Shown piece after piece: positions 48,825 to 60,384 of a stretch of DNA of 64,000 nt (position 1 is its first letter; each line of letters opens with the position of its first letter). Below the pieces are notes generated by a model. The model saw only the letters and a list, made by a program, of their open reading frames with translations. It ran no database searches and had not been told where the DNA came from. This DNA comes from Sipunculus nudus (Eukaryota > Annelida > Sipuncula > Golfingiida > Sipunculidae): the NCBI GenBank assembly GCA_026874595.1, contig CM049313.1, positions 19,405,508-19,469,507 on the forward strand, given 5' to 3'. Both the position numbers and the translations under genes were made by a program.

Positions 48825-49605
48825 TGAACTTTTATTATACATCCCACTGGAAAAAGACATAAACCATCCACAATATACTGTTTATATATTTTTATTATCT
48901 AAACGCATTGTCATATAGCTATTTCATCAGGTACCTGAGTGGATAGAACACATTCTTAATTCAGCATACTTGTGTGGTACTCCGGGGACAGGCCTTAATG
49001 TCAGGTTTCAGTGACATGAATGTTGCCTTTCATCCGCTGACTACATGTCAACACACGTTTACGACAAACCTTGAGTATATACCTTTTGAAGATGTTACCT
49101 GTATTTTTCTTTATCTGCCATGCGTGTCGTTGTATTACTTGTAACATTCAGAGTGTGCTTCCCGACAAAAGAAATCCGAGAGCTGATCGTGCATTGGATG
49201 TACAGTATGTATCTGTATTCTTTCTGCAAAATGTTTGTAAGTCTGAAACTTTGTATGTATGGACATATACCCTTATAAAAGCAATCATTGGCCGTAAAGT
49301 AATGCCAAACCCCTGCTGCAGTATTGCCCCAGTTAATAAATATAGGAGCAGTTTTGCGGAAGTCTTATAACACAGAATTCATCAGGAATACGGTCCAGAG
49401 ACTGAAGCGATAAACACGATATTGTTTTATTTAAAACCATCTAAGGAAGGTGAGAATTTATTTACATGTGATTTGTTATACTTGGTTATTAGGGCCCCGC
49501 CTTGGTGGGTGCCGTATAGTTATAAGGTTTACCATCCTTTTACCCTCCGTTTGTCTCACAGTCCGTTCGTCGCGCTTTCTCGCGCTTATTTCCTCAAGAA
49601 CTGAT
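48825..49605. other. No gene recognised
   Basis: A 99-codon + strand frame at 49071-49370 has a hydrophobic, signal-like start (LPVFFFICHACRC) but no homology I recognise and no splice support. Confidence 0.35.
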
Positions 49606-50080
49606 CAACATTTTACTGAAGTTTGACACTCAAAAGAGATTGTGCATTATCGAATACCAGGCCCATCTAATATCCAGTATATGGCCGCCAGGCAGCGATC
49701 TAGTATTTCCTTTTATTTTCATAAGAACCGTATCAGAAATTTATATGAAAATTTTACTGAATATTGCTACCCGTGAGAGGATGTGCGCTATCGAATTTCA
49801 GACCCACTGGATATCCAACATGACCACCAGGCGTTGATTTTGGAATTCCTTTCATTTTCACAAGAGGCGTACCAGAACCGCGTAAAACTTTACTGAATAT
49901 TGCTACCCGTAAGAGGATGTGAACCTACGAATTTCAAACCTCTTGGATAGACAATATGGCTACCAGGCATTCCTATCCTGCACTTTCTCAAGAACCGTTC
50001 CAGCAGTATAACATTTCACTGGATTGACACCTGTGCGCTGATTCTGATTTTCAGACCCGTCAGAAATACAATATAGACCT
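49606..50080. repeat. Tandem repeat, ~138-bp unit, about 3.3 copies
   Basis: Units share TTTTACTGAATATTGCTACCC, GTGAGAGGATGTGC, TATCGAATTTCAGACCC, TGGATATCCA, ATGGCCACCAGGC and CCTTTCATTTTCACAAGAACCG. The central GCCACCAGGC word recurs once per unit. Confidence 0.8.
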
Positions 50081-50888
50081 TGAGTGTTAAATGATAAGTT
50101 GTTTTTAGATTATTGTGGTGATAAATTTGAGACCAATCTGACATCCGGCTGCCGTTTCCAGGACCTTTGCATCGCGGAGCCCTAATTAACCGAGTGTCCC
50201 ATTCATTTCTATTTTTTCAGAGTGTGGACAAATTGTTTCGTGTCATTATATTCGAAGAATTTTTTATCACATTCATACCTGTGCAGAATTAGTATTTTAT
50301 TCAGTTGGTCATGCACACTAGTAACTGTCTTATTAGTTTAAGTAAACACTCTATCTTTCGATCGGCTTCTGAGCTCCAGTGACTCCTCCAATCTACGGCC
50401 CTTCAGCTAGACCCATGAACCTCAAACACTCTTGGCACAGATGCGGGCTCTTAAGTCAGGCCTGATTCGTGTCAATTGTAATGTGTTGATCACACAAATT
50501 TAAGGTGTGAATCCAAAGGTTAAGACAAATGCACGAGCTGGCGTTTCTAATATCTGTTTGGAAAAATAGGCTAAGTGCAAGCGTAATAAAAAGATATATA
50601 AGGATTTCTCCAAGGACCTGCCCTAATGTAATGAATATATGCTATGTATTATGAAATTGCATTGATAAAAATAATCATAATTAAAAATAAATGTTATTCA
50701 TGATCAATTCTACCCCCTTGTATCTTCTTTGAACAGGTATAACATGTGAATAAGCTATATGGATAATTTTGATAAAATAATATGGTGTACTTACTGCGTA
50801 CGGTCCATATGAATTTGGTCATTATATATATAGGATATCGTTTAATAATAATAATAATAAATGATGATGATGATGATAATAATAAATG

Positions 50889-50924
<36 letters not shown>

Positions 50925-53806
50925 GGCAGTTCTTACATTCTAGTTCAACCAGAAAGAATAAATGTAAACATGTAATTTGTATTATAACTAATAAATTCAT
51001 ATTGGTCCTAATATGCAGTAGTGACTCCACGGCTGTGCACGCGACATAATGAAGAATTAGAATTCAGACGGACCTGAGACTGTACAGATACTTCGAATCG
51101 CCTGCAGAGGGAGAACTCTATATATATGTGAAACTGAACATCAGTGGCTCTATCATTTATCCCGTTTTTGCATTGGGAAAGGACGGCGGGATGTACGGGA
51201 CGCGTTTTCCATGCCCTGAGTTGACAAAGGCCGAGTTCACTGCTGTAGTTTCTTGTAGATGGCGCTTCCATAAACCCTACGCGAAACTATGTAAAACACT
51301 ATGGATTTATGTGGGGGGGGGGGGAATGGCCACTCCCATCCCCTTCCCTTAGAATATAATTGGCATTGTTCCTGAAAATTCCTGAGTAGCCATAGAGCAG
51401 TTGCGTGAGAACGGTCGAGTGCCACCTCCGACAATCATAATATAGATTTAAAGAGTAAAATTATTGTATATCATCATTTCTTATACAGTATCGTACATGT
51501 AAGCTCCACGTTCACACTCTGTTTATTGCAAAGCTTTGGTTTCATTGTTTCTGTTCTGTAAATATTCATGCATGCAAGTTCCGAACATTCAATTAAATAT
51601 TATTCTGTGTACATCTTCGTACTACATACTAAAATGGTTGCCGTGGTCCTTGGCTCTGTGATTTTATGTGTGCATTTATGTATACGTACACATACGAATA
51701 TACAATAATGCTGCAAGGCCAGTAAATGATCGGATCCACCTAGACGGGGAAATATTGTTAAATGCGGATACAGATGCACGTGTAAAGGGCACTGCGATAA
51801 GAATTATATAGCTACTCCATGCTTCGGGTCAAGAAGTACACGAGTGGCGTACAACTATCAGAGAAAACCTGCCCATGTTTACTTCACTGGCTCTTTTTAA
51901 GCGGGGACCATGACAAGTTGACAACATTCTCCTCACGTTAACAATAAAGGTCATGACCTCAGTGGCATATTTAAGGTCACGGGAGGACCCAGTGAATGCG
52001 AGTGTATACGAACCAGCTCATGTGTAAAGCATTGTGATGCTCGTCTGGGGAGTGCAGTGTGTATATACATATATACCTTACTCCTCTCGAGACAGCCGGG
52101 TGGAGATACGCGATCATAGCATAGTGCACGTTGTTATAGTGGATCAAAATTCGCTGCTGTATTATCTGTAGTGATGTCTGTAAAGTTTTTTTTTCACTCG
52201 GCTACCTTCGCGGATTATTTGACTACTTTTGTTGAAAAGCCTGGACCATTTTTATAATTTAATACTGATTTACCTTTTCACTTTTATTCCCAACTCTTGT
52301 CAGTATAATCTCTTTTAAAACTACATGTTACTCTCACTATTACATCCCAGTGTATTATCTCCCACTTTTACCTCCCACTTTCATCAGCATTTATAACGCC
52401 TCTTCAACTTCTGCCCTCTGCCTTCACCTGCTCAAGCAAATAGTTTCTTTTTTTACATTGGAGTTTTGTAATTAAGGGTGTTTTTCCTCTTTCATTTCGC
52501 AACTAAACTTGCACATCTTATGTACGAACTTTAATTTCCCGTGGCACGTGTAGCAGCACGTTTCAGCACCGTAAGGAAAAGGTCCACTCAGGACATCAGG
52601 CGTTGCGATGTCTGTTTACTTGAAACATAAATGTTTATTAACAGTATAAATGAAAGGGAAAATGAAACTTATATTAAAGTTTTGCATGTGTGAGTTTCCA
52701 CTCTCAGCATTTGTTGTGTATGGCACACTTTCACCTCTAACAGCTTCTGAAGTAGCTGTGCACAGGGGGTCTTTCATATTATTGCACGAAAGTTCCAGGT
52801 TGTTCTCTGCCATTCCATTCAGTGCTTTCTCTCAATGGCGCGGAAGGCCGCCGTTTTGGCGTTTTCTCCTGGCGGTCACGTGCCCGGTGTCTGAGCCCCG
52901 TCCTGTCGATTCACTACAGGAAATCGTCTTTTTTTTTATTTTAAAATTTGCATAAAATGGGATGCTATACGCGCTAAAAGTATCCCTATCCAGAACGGTA
53001 GCCATATATAGTGCAGCACCAATCATCTGGACACTGTCGGCAGGGTTTCACTAAAGTATAAATTCCTGCCCGCCGTCCCTCCCACACTGCAGTTATGGCT
53101 TGTAGGATAAGCAACCCTATCCCTAAAATGCTTGATGATTCTATATACACCAGCGGCGTAGGTATCAATGTATTTAAGAGTGTAATGTAGTCAGTTCATA
53201 TAATTTAAATAAGAATTGCTTCGAGGCAAATCACATAAACTTGGGTGTTTTTATGATATGGACTTCATGGAATAAATAATATTATAAGCATGCGCATGGT
53301 AAATGCAAACAGGAGGTGTTTCCTTGAAATGTAACACATTTTAATTCTGAAGTTGGAAAGTTGAGACTCATAGTCCCGGCCATCCCCACAATTCTCAACT
53401 CGAAGAAGTTCTTCCTGGGTAGAAACGACCTCTGACTTCCCTCCCCAATAACGAATAATAAATGGGTGATGTACATACATTAGTATAATTTTTCTCCCTA
53501 CCCCTCCGGAACTCGAATTTATTAAAGTTTCATTGAATATTGAGACAATGGAAATTTCTGTAAAAATGACAAGTTATATAACAGCATTATATCAAGCCGG
53601 CGCCAATAATTTGTATCTTTGACAGCTTACAGTATTTTGTAAATAAAGAACAAACAAAATATTTACATGTCAACACATTCACAAATTACCTCAGCATTTA
53701 GAGCGTTGATATTAAAACTAGTCAAACTGATATTGAACACAATGTACACTTGTGAATATTGGATGAGGATTTGTTTGTACATGTGTACTTACATATTCTT
53801 GTTGTA
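50081..53806. other. No gene recognised (would be intron 1 of the IP3R-like gene)
   Basis: Contains an AAT/ATG microsatellite at 50846-50923, a poly-G run near 51312-51323 and mixed sequence. No exon with supported splice sites or recognisable peptide was found. A non-coding first exon of the IP3R-like gene could hide here. Confidence 0.35.
50846..50923. repeat. AAT/ATG compound microsatellite
   Basis: Runs of AAT, ATG and AAT trinucleotides over about 78 bp. Confidence 0.9.
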
Positions 53807-53977
53807 TACAGTAAAACCTCGCCTTACAACCACCTTGGTTTAGCGACCACCCCAAACCAACGACCAGTTTTACGGGTCCCGATTTCTTTTCGCTCTTTCA
53901 TAAGACCTCGATTAGACGACAATCTCGCAGCTTTATCGAGATCCAGATTCTGGTCGTAATTGCGATGTTTTGCTGTA
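53807..53977. mobile_element. 171-bp MITE, TACAGTAAAACCTCGC ends, just before exon 54051
   Basis: TACAGTAAAACCTCGC at the left is inverted, with two mismatches, by GCGATGTTTTGCTGTA at the right. The interior carries GCGACCAC and GGTCGTAATTG words like the element at 24306. It ends 73 bp before the exon, so the exon's branch-point region borders a transposon. Confidence 0.8.
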
Positions 53978-54050
53978 TTTGTTTTCATGTATTTATTGTT
54001 GTACTGTGTAATAATAAAAACTGATTTTGGATGTTCCTTGATTTTACTAG

Positions 54051-54151
54051 ACACAGACCAGCAAGGAGATGGAGAATTACCTGTGTATCGGGGATCACAT
54101 CTCCTTGTACTGCGAGGACACGGGAGGATTCGTCTACAGTGAACAGAACAG
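54051..54151 (+). CDS. IP3 receptor-like gene, exon with the start of the N-terminal domain
   Basis: The acceptor is TTGATTTTACTAG and the donor AACAG|GTAGGT. The frame is open throughout (TQTSKEMENYLCIG, then DHISLYCEDTGGFVYSEQN) and ends with two bases of a split codon that the next exon completes to Ser. The first in-frame Met is at 54069. The pattern I-G-D-x-x-S-L-Y-x-E-x-x-x-G-F matches the start of the N-terminal domain of IP3 receptors, where the first beta strand of the suppressor beta-trefoil begins. These receptors are tetrameric ER calcium-release channels gated by inositol trisphosphate. The sequence is divergent, so an invertebrate IP3R-like paralogue is as likely as the canonical receptor. 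If translation starts at 54069 the exon is the first coding one; otherwise 37082 may precede it. Confidence 0.75.
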
Positions 54152-54910
54152 GTAGGTGGCGCCACAGGCAAACGAAACACAGTCCACCTACCATACATTG
54201 TCAGTCATGACGTGAAAGGTCCAATTGTCATTAAGTCATATTGAAATATTGTTATTTTATCTCAAACCTCAAGAGAAACGATAATATAAGGTTGTTTTAT
54301 TTGGGAATCCTATACTATTTTATTTATTAAAAATATTATGGGTTTCAATAGTCTATTCGTACAGCATGGTTGAGATTGTTCCATTATGTCTGAAATTAAT
54401 GGAGGTTTGCATGCAGTGGTCCTACTCTATCATGAACATTCTGACTATTGTAAAGGCAGAGTACTTCGGATGAAGTAGGTAAATTGTTTGATGGTGCCTG
54501 AGCGACACTGGGTTTCCTTCTAGTAAAATATAAGTTGTTCGATCTGAGAGATCGTGCCCTGATCATGAAGATGTAATCACTAGTTTTCATTGACAACGAA
54601 ACTACCTACATTTTTTAATTACGTTTACGCACGCAATCAACTTATGCTCATTGGTTTGGCCTCTATGTATGCAGGTGAAAATCTTCGATCTGTTAAAGTG
54701 TACAATCCTGAACCGAGGTTATCAGCCAATCCCAATTTTACATTTGTTCCACTTGTGCTCATTATTATTAAAAGTAACTAAACATTTAAAAATAATATTA
54801 TTGAGTATTATCTCATTCTGTCAGTTCATTTCAGCTGAATACAAAGTTTCCAAGCAAGTCTATTCTGTCACACGGACTTATTAACTCCAATTCCTCTGTT
54901 TTATAAATTG

Positions 54911-55271
54911 TTATGGTTCTGGGTGTGAGTAAACACAGCCCATGTGACTCTGTTTATCAGAACAAGACTGCATTACCAGAGGTCCGATCTGGTGCATATG
55001 GATCTGGTACAGCTCTCCCAAAGCAGCAGAAGAAACATTGAAGAAGGAACACAGAAGAAACACCTGTTGGATTCTTGAAAAATCTTGATTTGTGATGTTG
55101 CACATTATGGCCACCAGGTGGCATGAGCAGTATTTGTTTTGCCCCTCTGATCGCACCCGGCGCAAGCTTGTTTCCGGTTGTGTACAGGAGTAAGCGAACG
55201 GGTTTATATCGGCAGCCCATAATATTTTAAGGAGAAAACATACCTGGTATGTGAATGGGTGCTTTTAACAG
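54911..55271 (+). repeat. Dispersed repeat with CTCF-like motif, copy 3
   Basis: A complete copy from TTATGGTTCTGGGTGTGAGT to GTGAATGGGTGCTTTTAACA. It aligns with copy 4 over its whole length. Confidence 0.85.
55109..55125 (+). promoter_or_regulatory. CTCF-like motif in repeat copy 3
   Basis: GGCCACCAGGTGGCATG is an intact CTCF-like core and is itself a near-palindrome (GCCACCAGGTGGC). Confidence 0.35.
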
Positions 55272-56076
55272 AAGATTCGTCTGGAGTTTCATCGCTTATT
55301 ACTAATATTGATGAAAATCAGGACATCATTCGACAAATGATGGAGAAGCTCTAGGAGGGTTCCTGTCTATTTCTCCTGGCTGATATATATGATTACAATG
55401 TCAAAATGTCCAATTATGGTTTAATATCTGCAGTAAAATGATTAATTTACACATAAGAAAACGTGCAGCCACCTGGTACATGCATTTATTGATGGTTTAT
55501 ATACGTCGACAGCAAGAAGTGTAGTCGCAGCCCATATACCTCTCCCAGAATCCTTACAAACTGTCTGTGTTCCTGGGCATAGAGTGTCACGGTTCACTTA
55601 CCCGGTTTACAGATGAGCTCTGGAACAAAGCCCCCTTATACATATGAAAGACTTTGGCTCTATAATGAACAAAGTAAAAGCCATATGTCACAATGATTAA
55701 GTATATCCTAAGAAAGAAAAAATATTTTGGTGGACCAGATTACCTCCATAATTTAATTGATTATCATGTGGTTGTACCCTTTAATTCGACAGGATTTCAT
55801 CAAAATCCGTTCAGAATTTTTTTAGTTCAGTTGCCAACAGACAAACCAACTAACGTGACCAAATCGAAAAACTGAATAATTGGCCCTCCGGCCAAGATGT
55901 AATAATAAAGGCTGGCCCTGTGCTTGATGGATGTTAAAGGGATATATTCATTTGCAATTATATATGTATAATCTTGTGATATTAGTTTATTTTAGGCTGT
56001 ATACAAAAGTTTCCTCAGCACACTATGCCGGCATACCGACATACCATCTTCAATCCACCTGTTTTAAAGCTTAATG

Positions 56077-56429
56077 GTTATGGTTCTGTATGTGAGTAAA
56101 CACAGTCCACTTGTGTCTGTTTACCTTAACCAGGTCCGATTATGAGCATGAGCAAATCCCAAACAAGGAACAGACATAAAAGACGAAGAAAGACACATGT
56201 TTGAAGCTTGAAAATAAAATCTTGAATTATTAAAGCCGCGAGGTACGGCAACGGGTGGCGTGCTTATTATGTTTTTGACCGGGCCGGTACAAGCGTATTT
56301 CCACTTATGTACAGGAGTTACCAAGCGGTTTTAGAAGGAAATATTGGGAGATACCAACATATTTTAAGGAGAACACACCATACTACATGTACATTTAACA
56401 TACCTAGTAGGTGTATAGGTCCCATTAAG
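56077..56429 (+). repeat. Dispersed repeat with CTCF-like motif, copy 4 (motif decayed)
   Basis: Runs from GGTTATGGTTCTGTATGTGA to GTGTATAGGTCCCATTAAG. At the motif position it reads GGCAACGGGTGGCG, so the CCACCAGG half is damaged. Confidence 0.85.
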
Positions 56430-56518
56430 AAATTAGTGCTCTAATGTAAGTCTTACAATTCTCAGCTTGGTTGACACGAAATGGTAGAAGGTTCACTTTG
56501 TTTTCATTTTTTTTGCAG

Positions 56519-56592
56519 TATGGTGTGTGACGGACTGTTTGTACACAGACACCAGCATCAGAGAGAGCCAAACAACATCACTAACGTCCAGA
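56519..56592 (+). CDS. IP3 receptor-like gene, second supported exon
   Basis: A strong acceptor (CATTTTTTTTGCAG) and donor (CCAGA|GTAAGT) bound 74 bases. The first base completes Ser from the previous exon. The next 24 codons read MVCDGLFVHRHQHQREPNN then ITNVQ, leaving one base for the next exon. In IP3 receptors this position carries a segment that leads, through a Pro/Asn-rich turn, to the strand starting CLFR/FRLCP. That fits the next exon, which opens VMFQVITQNRY. The exon is short and its identity rests mainly on the phase match with both neighbours. Confidence 0.7.
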
Positions 56593-57437
56593 GTAAGTCC
56601 AACTGTATTATCATACATGCACCAGTTAGCGGAAAACGCTGATAATTGAAGCTTATTACGATCAGACGGCGTGCCGTCAGACGGGGTCTGATAAGACCGG
56701 CTACAGTTGTAGTGTTCCGATAGGACGAGTCATCGATTCACGCTGGTTCCCTTGAGTTTGTTGCAGGAAATACGGTATCAGACAACAGAGTATTTTGTTT
56801 GTTGTTTTTTCTCGGATGTTGCTACAGTGGAGACTCTATATGGAGAATATATATGAGTATTTATTTTACCAGGCTTTGCATTGTTATAAGCTGGTTGATT
56901 CAGTTCTTACATTCTGAACAATATTTATAAATTGTCTCAACAAATTCAGAATAAAATTAAGAAATTTTCTCAACAAGTTCGAACACGATCATATTCATTA
57001 TGGGTATAACTTCCTGTACTTCAGATGTAGCAACTGTAGCATCTGCCAGTTAAGATTCTACTGTAATATAAAAAAGGAGACAACTTTGTGATAGAAGTTC
57101 GTCTTGTTTTCTTCCATCTGAGCCGTCATCACTGTCGGTGGCATTCTTCTTTCTTCTTGCATGTCTCATAACACCACGTCTAATTGATATGACGGGTTAC
57201 ATTGTGCATGCATGATATAGATGTACCTGGCTATATTTGTACGCTCATTTTGCCCATATACATTGATGAGGTAAAAAATTTCATGTATAGGTGTGATTAA
57301 GCTGAACTTTGATTATTGGTAACAGGTATAGCATGGGTGCTGTCTTATGTATACAAATTCAGGGGCATTTATCTTTCAGGTCTTCAGGTCTTTTTCATTT
57401 TCCAGATATATGTAAAATCATTAACATTACGAATTTG

Positions 57438-57438
<1 letters not shown>

Positions 57439-57509
<71 letters not shown>

Positions 57510-57525
57510 ATTTTTTTGCTTAAAG

Positions 57526-57548
<23 letters not shown>
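57439..57548. repeat. (TA)n microsatellite, interrupted, about 110 bp
   Basis: Two TA blocks are separated by a short TTTTTTTGCTTAAAG spacer and followed by a TG tract. Confidence 0.95.
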
Positions 57549-57560
<12 letters not shown>

Positions 57561-58870
57561 AAAACTATTATTACATGTTTTATTGTGTTTATTGCTTAAA
57601 GTATAAAAACGCTGGAATAACCGTGTGCGCTTTAGAAATGTCTCTTGGACGCTCGGTTATTGGTGTCTCACTGTCAAAGCTGGTTTTTGTAGCAGTCACT
57701 TACCAGTCTCAACAACCGCCAACAAACCATTCAGTTGGTGAAATACTGACAAATGACACCTGATAAAAAAAATTCATTATAAGCATATAATGACACCATA
57801 TATTTTCATATAATGACACGGTTATCATGTAAAATATTTTTTTAATTATTCACTTTACTTAATCTTTCAAGTTTTGACACAATTCGCCCCCTCCCCTTGG
57901 ACGCTTCGAAATCTCATATGAGTCTCCGAAATTTTTGACTGAACGTCCCCGACTCTCCGAATTTTCTTCCTATTTTAAGTTCAACATTGTATATATCTTA
58001 ATTATTGTCAGAACATCCAAGTTATTAACTAAAAGGTACATGGAAGTACATGTCCATGCATTACCTGTGCACAACTAGGACGGTGGGAGGTTACGAGATC
58101 ATTAATTGTGCAATGCATGTCGTCAGTTACATGAATAACACCTGCATTAAAAGTAACACTGCTGTCAAACTCACTTGATTAAAGGGATTTTAATGGAACG
58201 ATTTTTCTTATGGGATCCCTGAAGTAATGTAACATGATTAATGAAGCTTTCTCAGGGTAACTGTGAGCAAGTTCTTTTTTGTTTTTACATCAAACCTTAT
58301 CCTGGTCTCGGTTACTCCAAATTCTCTTTTCCCGAGTAATGAATTAAGGAACCAACATTTATATTGATTGCCATAAATGTGTAATTTATAATATGATTTA
58401 AAAAGTAACCATACTGATTGTAATTTCACAAAAAATGAACAAATATGTCTAAAGAGTTACAGAATATTTCGTTGTCTTTAAAAATGAAATATAAATATCA
58501 TGCAGATTTAAAAAAAGTAAGGGCGCTGCATGCATGGATCTGATCGATGCTGGTCAAATGGTCGACCTTGATCATGCGTAACCTCTAGTGTTCGAACAAT
58601 TTTTTTTTTTTTTTATCCAGGCACTATTTGGATATTCGTGTTTTGCTAAAAATCTATATATGCGTTATAATTCTGTTAGACACATGAGAACAGGGGACGT
58701 TTCCGGAACCTATATAGGTCCAGTTCTATTTTCCCAGTAGAACGGCAATTAAACATATAATTCATATACATTTGTATACGTTTACTTTTACAATCTATAC
58801 AGATTTATACTGCTCTTTCGGCGTGAGCTTCGTAAACATCTTATGTTTAGCAGGTGCGATGATTTTTATT

Positions 58871-59787
58871 CGAAAATGTGATCAGGTATATTAAGTTTTT
58901 CCTCTTTTAGCGGTCACGTTATAGGTGATCACGTATTTATGTTTGTCCTCTTAGCGGTCACGTTTTAGGTATAATCATGTATTTTATGTTGATCATGTTG
59001 CCGTTCAAGTTGTAGGTGATCACGTATTCTGTTTGTCCTCTTTATGCTTTCACATTTTAAGTGATCACATATTCTACGTTTATCCTCTTAGTGGCCACAT
59101 GTCAAGTGATCACGTATTTTTTGTTTGTTCTCTTTGTATTTTTTTCCTCATGAAGCCGTCACGTTTCAAGTTATCACTTATTCATATTTGTCTTCTTTTA
59201 GCGGAAACGTTATAGGTGATCACGTACTATTTATTATACGTGTGTCTTCTTTTTGTGGTAACGTTTTAGGGGATCACGTTTTCTACGTTTGTCATTTTTA
59301 GCGGTCATGTTTCAAGTGATCATGTATTTTTGTTTGTCCTCTTGTAGCGGTCACGTTTTAGGTGATCACGTATTTTATGTTTGTCCTGTTTTAGCGGTCC
59401 AGTTTTAGGTGATCATATATTTTATGTTGATCCTCTTACTGGTCATATTGTAGGTGATCACATGTTCTATGTATGTCCTCTTTAAGCTTTCACATTTTAA
59501 GTGATCACATATTCTATGATTACCCTCTTTTAGTTAACACCTTTTAGGTGTTCACGTTTTTTTTTTTCGTTCAATGGAAACGTTTTAGGTTATCCTTATA
59601 TTTTGCTTGTCCACTTTTAGCGGTAAAGTTTCAAGTAATCACGTGTTATATGTTTATCCTCTTTTAGCGGTCACGTTTCAGGTGATCCTTATTCTGTATC
59701 TCTCCTTTTAGCGGTCAAGTTTCAAGTGATCACGTATTTCTGTTTGTCCTCTTTTAGCAGTCACGTATTTTGTTTTTCCTCTTTTAG
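58871..59787 (+). repeat. ~46-bp minisatellite built on a splice acceptor and exon start
   Basis: About 19 diverged units run up to the exon at 59788. The consensus unit is TGTCCTCTTTTAG, then CGGTCACGTTTCAAGTGATC, then ACGTATTTTATGTT. The real 3' splice site and exon start read CCTCTTTTAG|CTGTCATG, TTTCAAGTGATCAC, so the array's last unit is the functional acceptor plus about 22 coding bases. Many units keep a pyrimidine tract and AG. Units of the TTTTAGGTGATC type also carry an AG|GTGA donor-like word. Units near 58981-59095 and 59419-59520 resemble each other more than their neighbours, suggesting a higher-order duplication about 440 bp long. Confidence 0.9.
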
Positions 59788-59918
59788 CTGTCATGTTTCA
59801 AGTGATCACACAAAACCGATACAAGCTGACGAAGAACTACCGTGACCTGGTTCAGAAGTATCGAGACCATGACAAGGAGGACAACTACGAGGTGGAAACA
59901 CGGCTGCAACAGGCCAAG
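59788..59918 (+). CDS. IP3 receptor-like gene, third supported exon
   Basis: The acceptor is TTTTTCCTCTTTTAG and the donor GCCAAG|GTAATT. With the base left from the previous exon, the first codon is Thr. Then 43 codons follow in phase, reading VMFQVITQNRYKLTKNYRDL, later VQKYRDHDKEDNYEVETR and LQQAK, ending in phase 0. In IP3 receptors the equivalent strand is FRLCPMNRY followed by a basic helical segment and an acidic linker, so F-Q-V-x-x-Q-N-R-Y matches well. The region belongs to the suppressor domain, which tunes ligand binding. The next exon lies beyond what I can support in this window. The first ~22 bases are homologous to the upstream minisatellite. Confidence 0.8.
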
Positions 59919-60267
59919 GTAATTAGCACATTACTGTATAATTTAATTTGATTTTATTGATGTTTTATCCCCCATACTTGTTCAGATATAAATATTTTAA
60001 TACTTTCATTATCTTAGTCTATGATAAGTCATTTTCACGGTTGTGACTTCAGACCTTACAGACATAGTTTAGATTTAAGGAAGTGTCTAGGCAGCCGACA
60101 ATTTCGGCTGCGGAGTGTCAGATACCTGAACTACACTGTCGGCTGCCTAGACAGTCAACATTCCACCCACTGTGCAGCCGACAATGCTTTTTTTCTAATC
60201 ATCGTGAAAAAACAACCTTGGTTTAATTTAGCTTTAGAATTCATATTAATAATAATTTTAGACACAG

Positions 60268-60317
60268 TGATATATATATATATATATATATAATCCTTAG
60301 AATATTCTCTATCAGAT

Positions 60318-60380
<63 letters not shown>
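60268..60380. repeat. Two (TA)n tracts
   Basis: TA runs at 60268-60291 and 60319-60380, inside the 9-bp-duplication element. Confidence 0.95.

Positions 60381-60384
<4 letters not shown>

Larger units (their letters stand above)
54152..56518 (+). other. Intron of the IP3R-like gene (2.4 kb)
   Basis: Bounded by GT and TTTTTTTTGCAG. It contains two copies of the CTCF-motif repeat and otherwise AT-rich sequence without further exons that I can support. Confidence 0.7.
56593..59787 (+). other. Intron of the IP3R-like gene (3.2 kb)
   Basis: Bounded by GTAAGT and CCTCTTTTAG. It holds a long TA tract (57439-57548) and, in its last ~0.9 kb, the acceptor-derived minisatellite. No other exon is supported. 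Confidence 0.7.

Noticed and set aside
49071-49370. 99-codon frame with signal-like start
   Set aside because: The hydrophobic start is common in AT-rich chance frames; no homology or gene structure.
14093-59918. Cold-shock-like exon and IP3R-like exons as one gene
   Set aside because: They are 40 kb apart with no phase-compatible linking exon, and IP3R-type proteins do not carry such a domain at the N-terminus.
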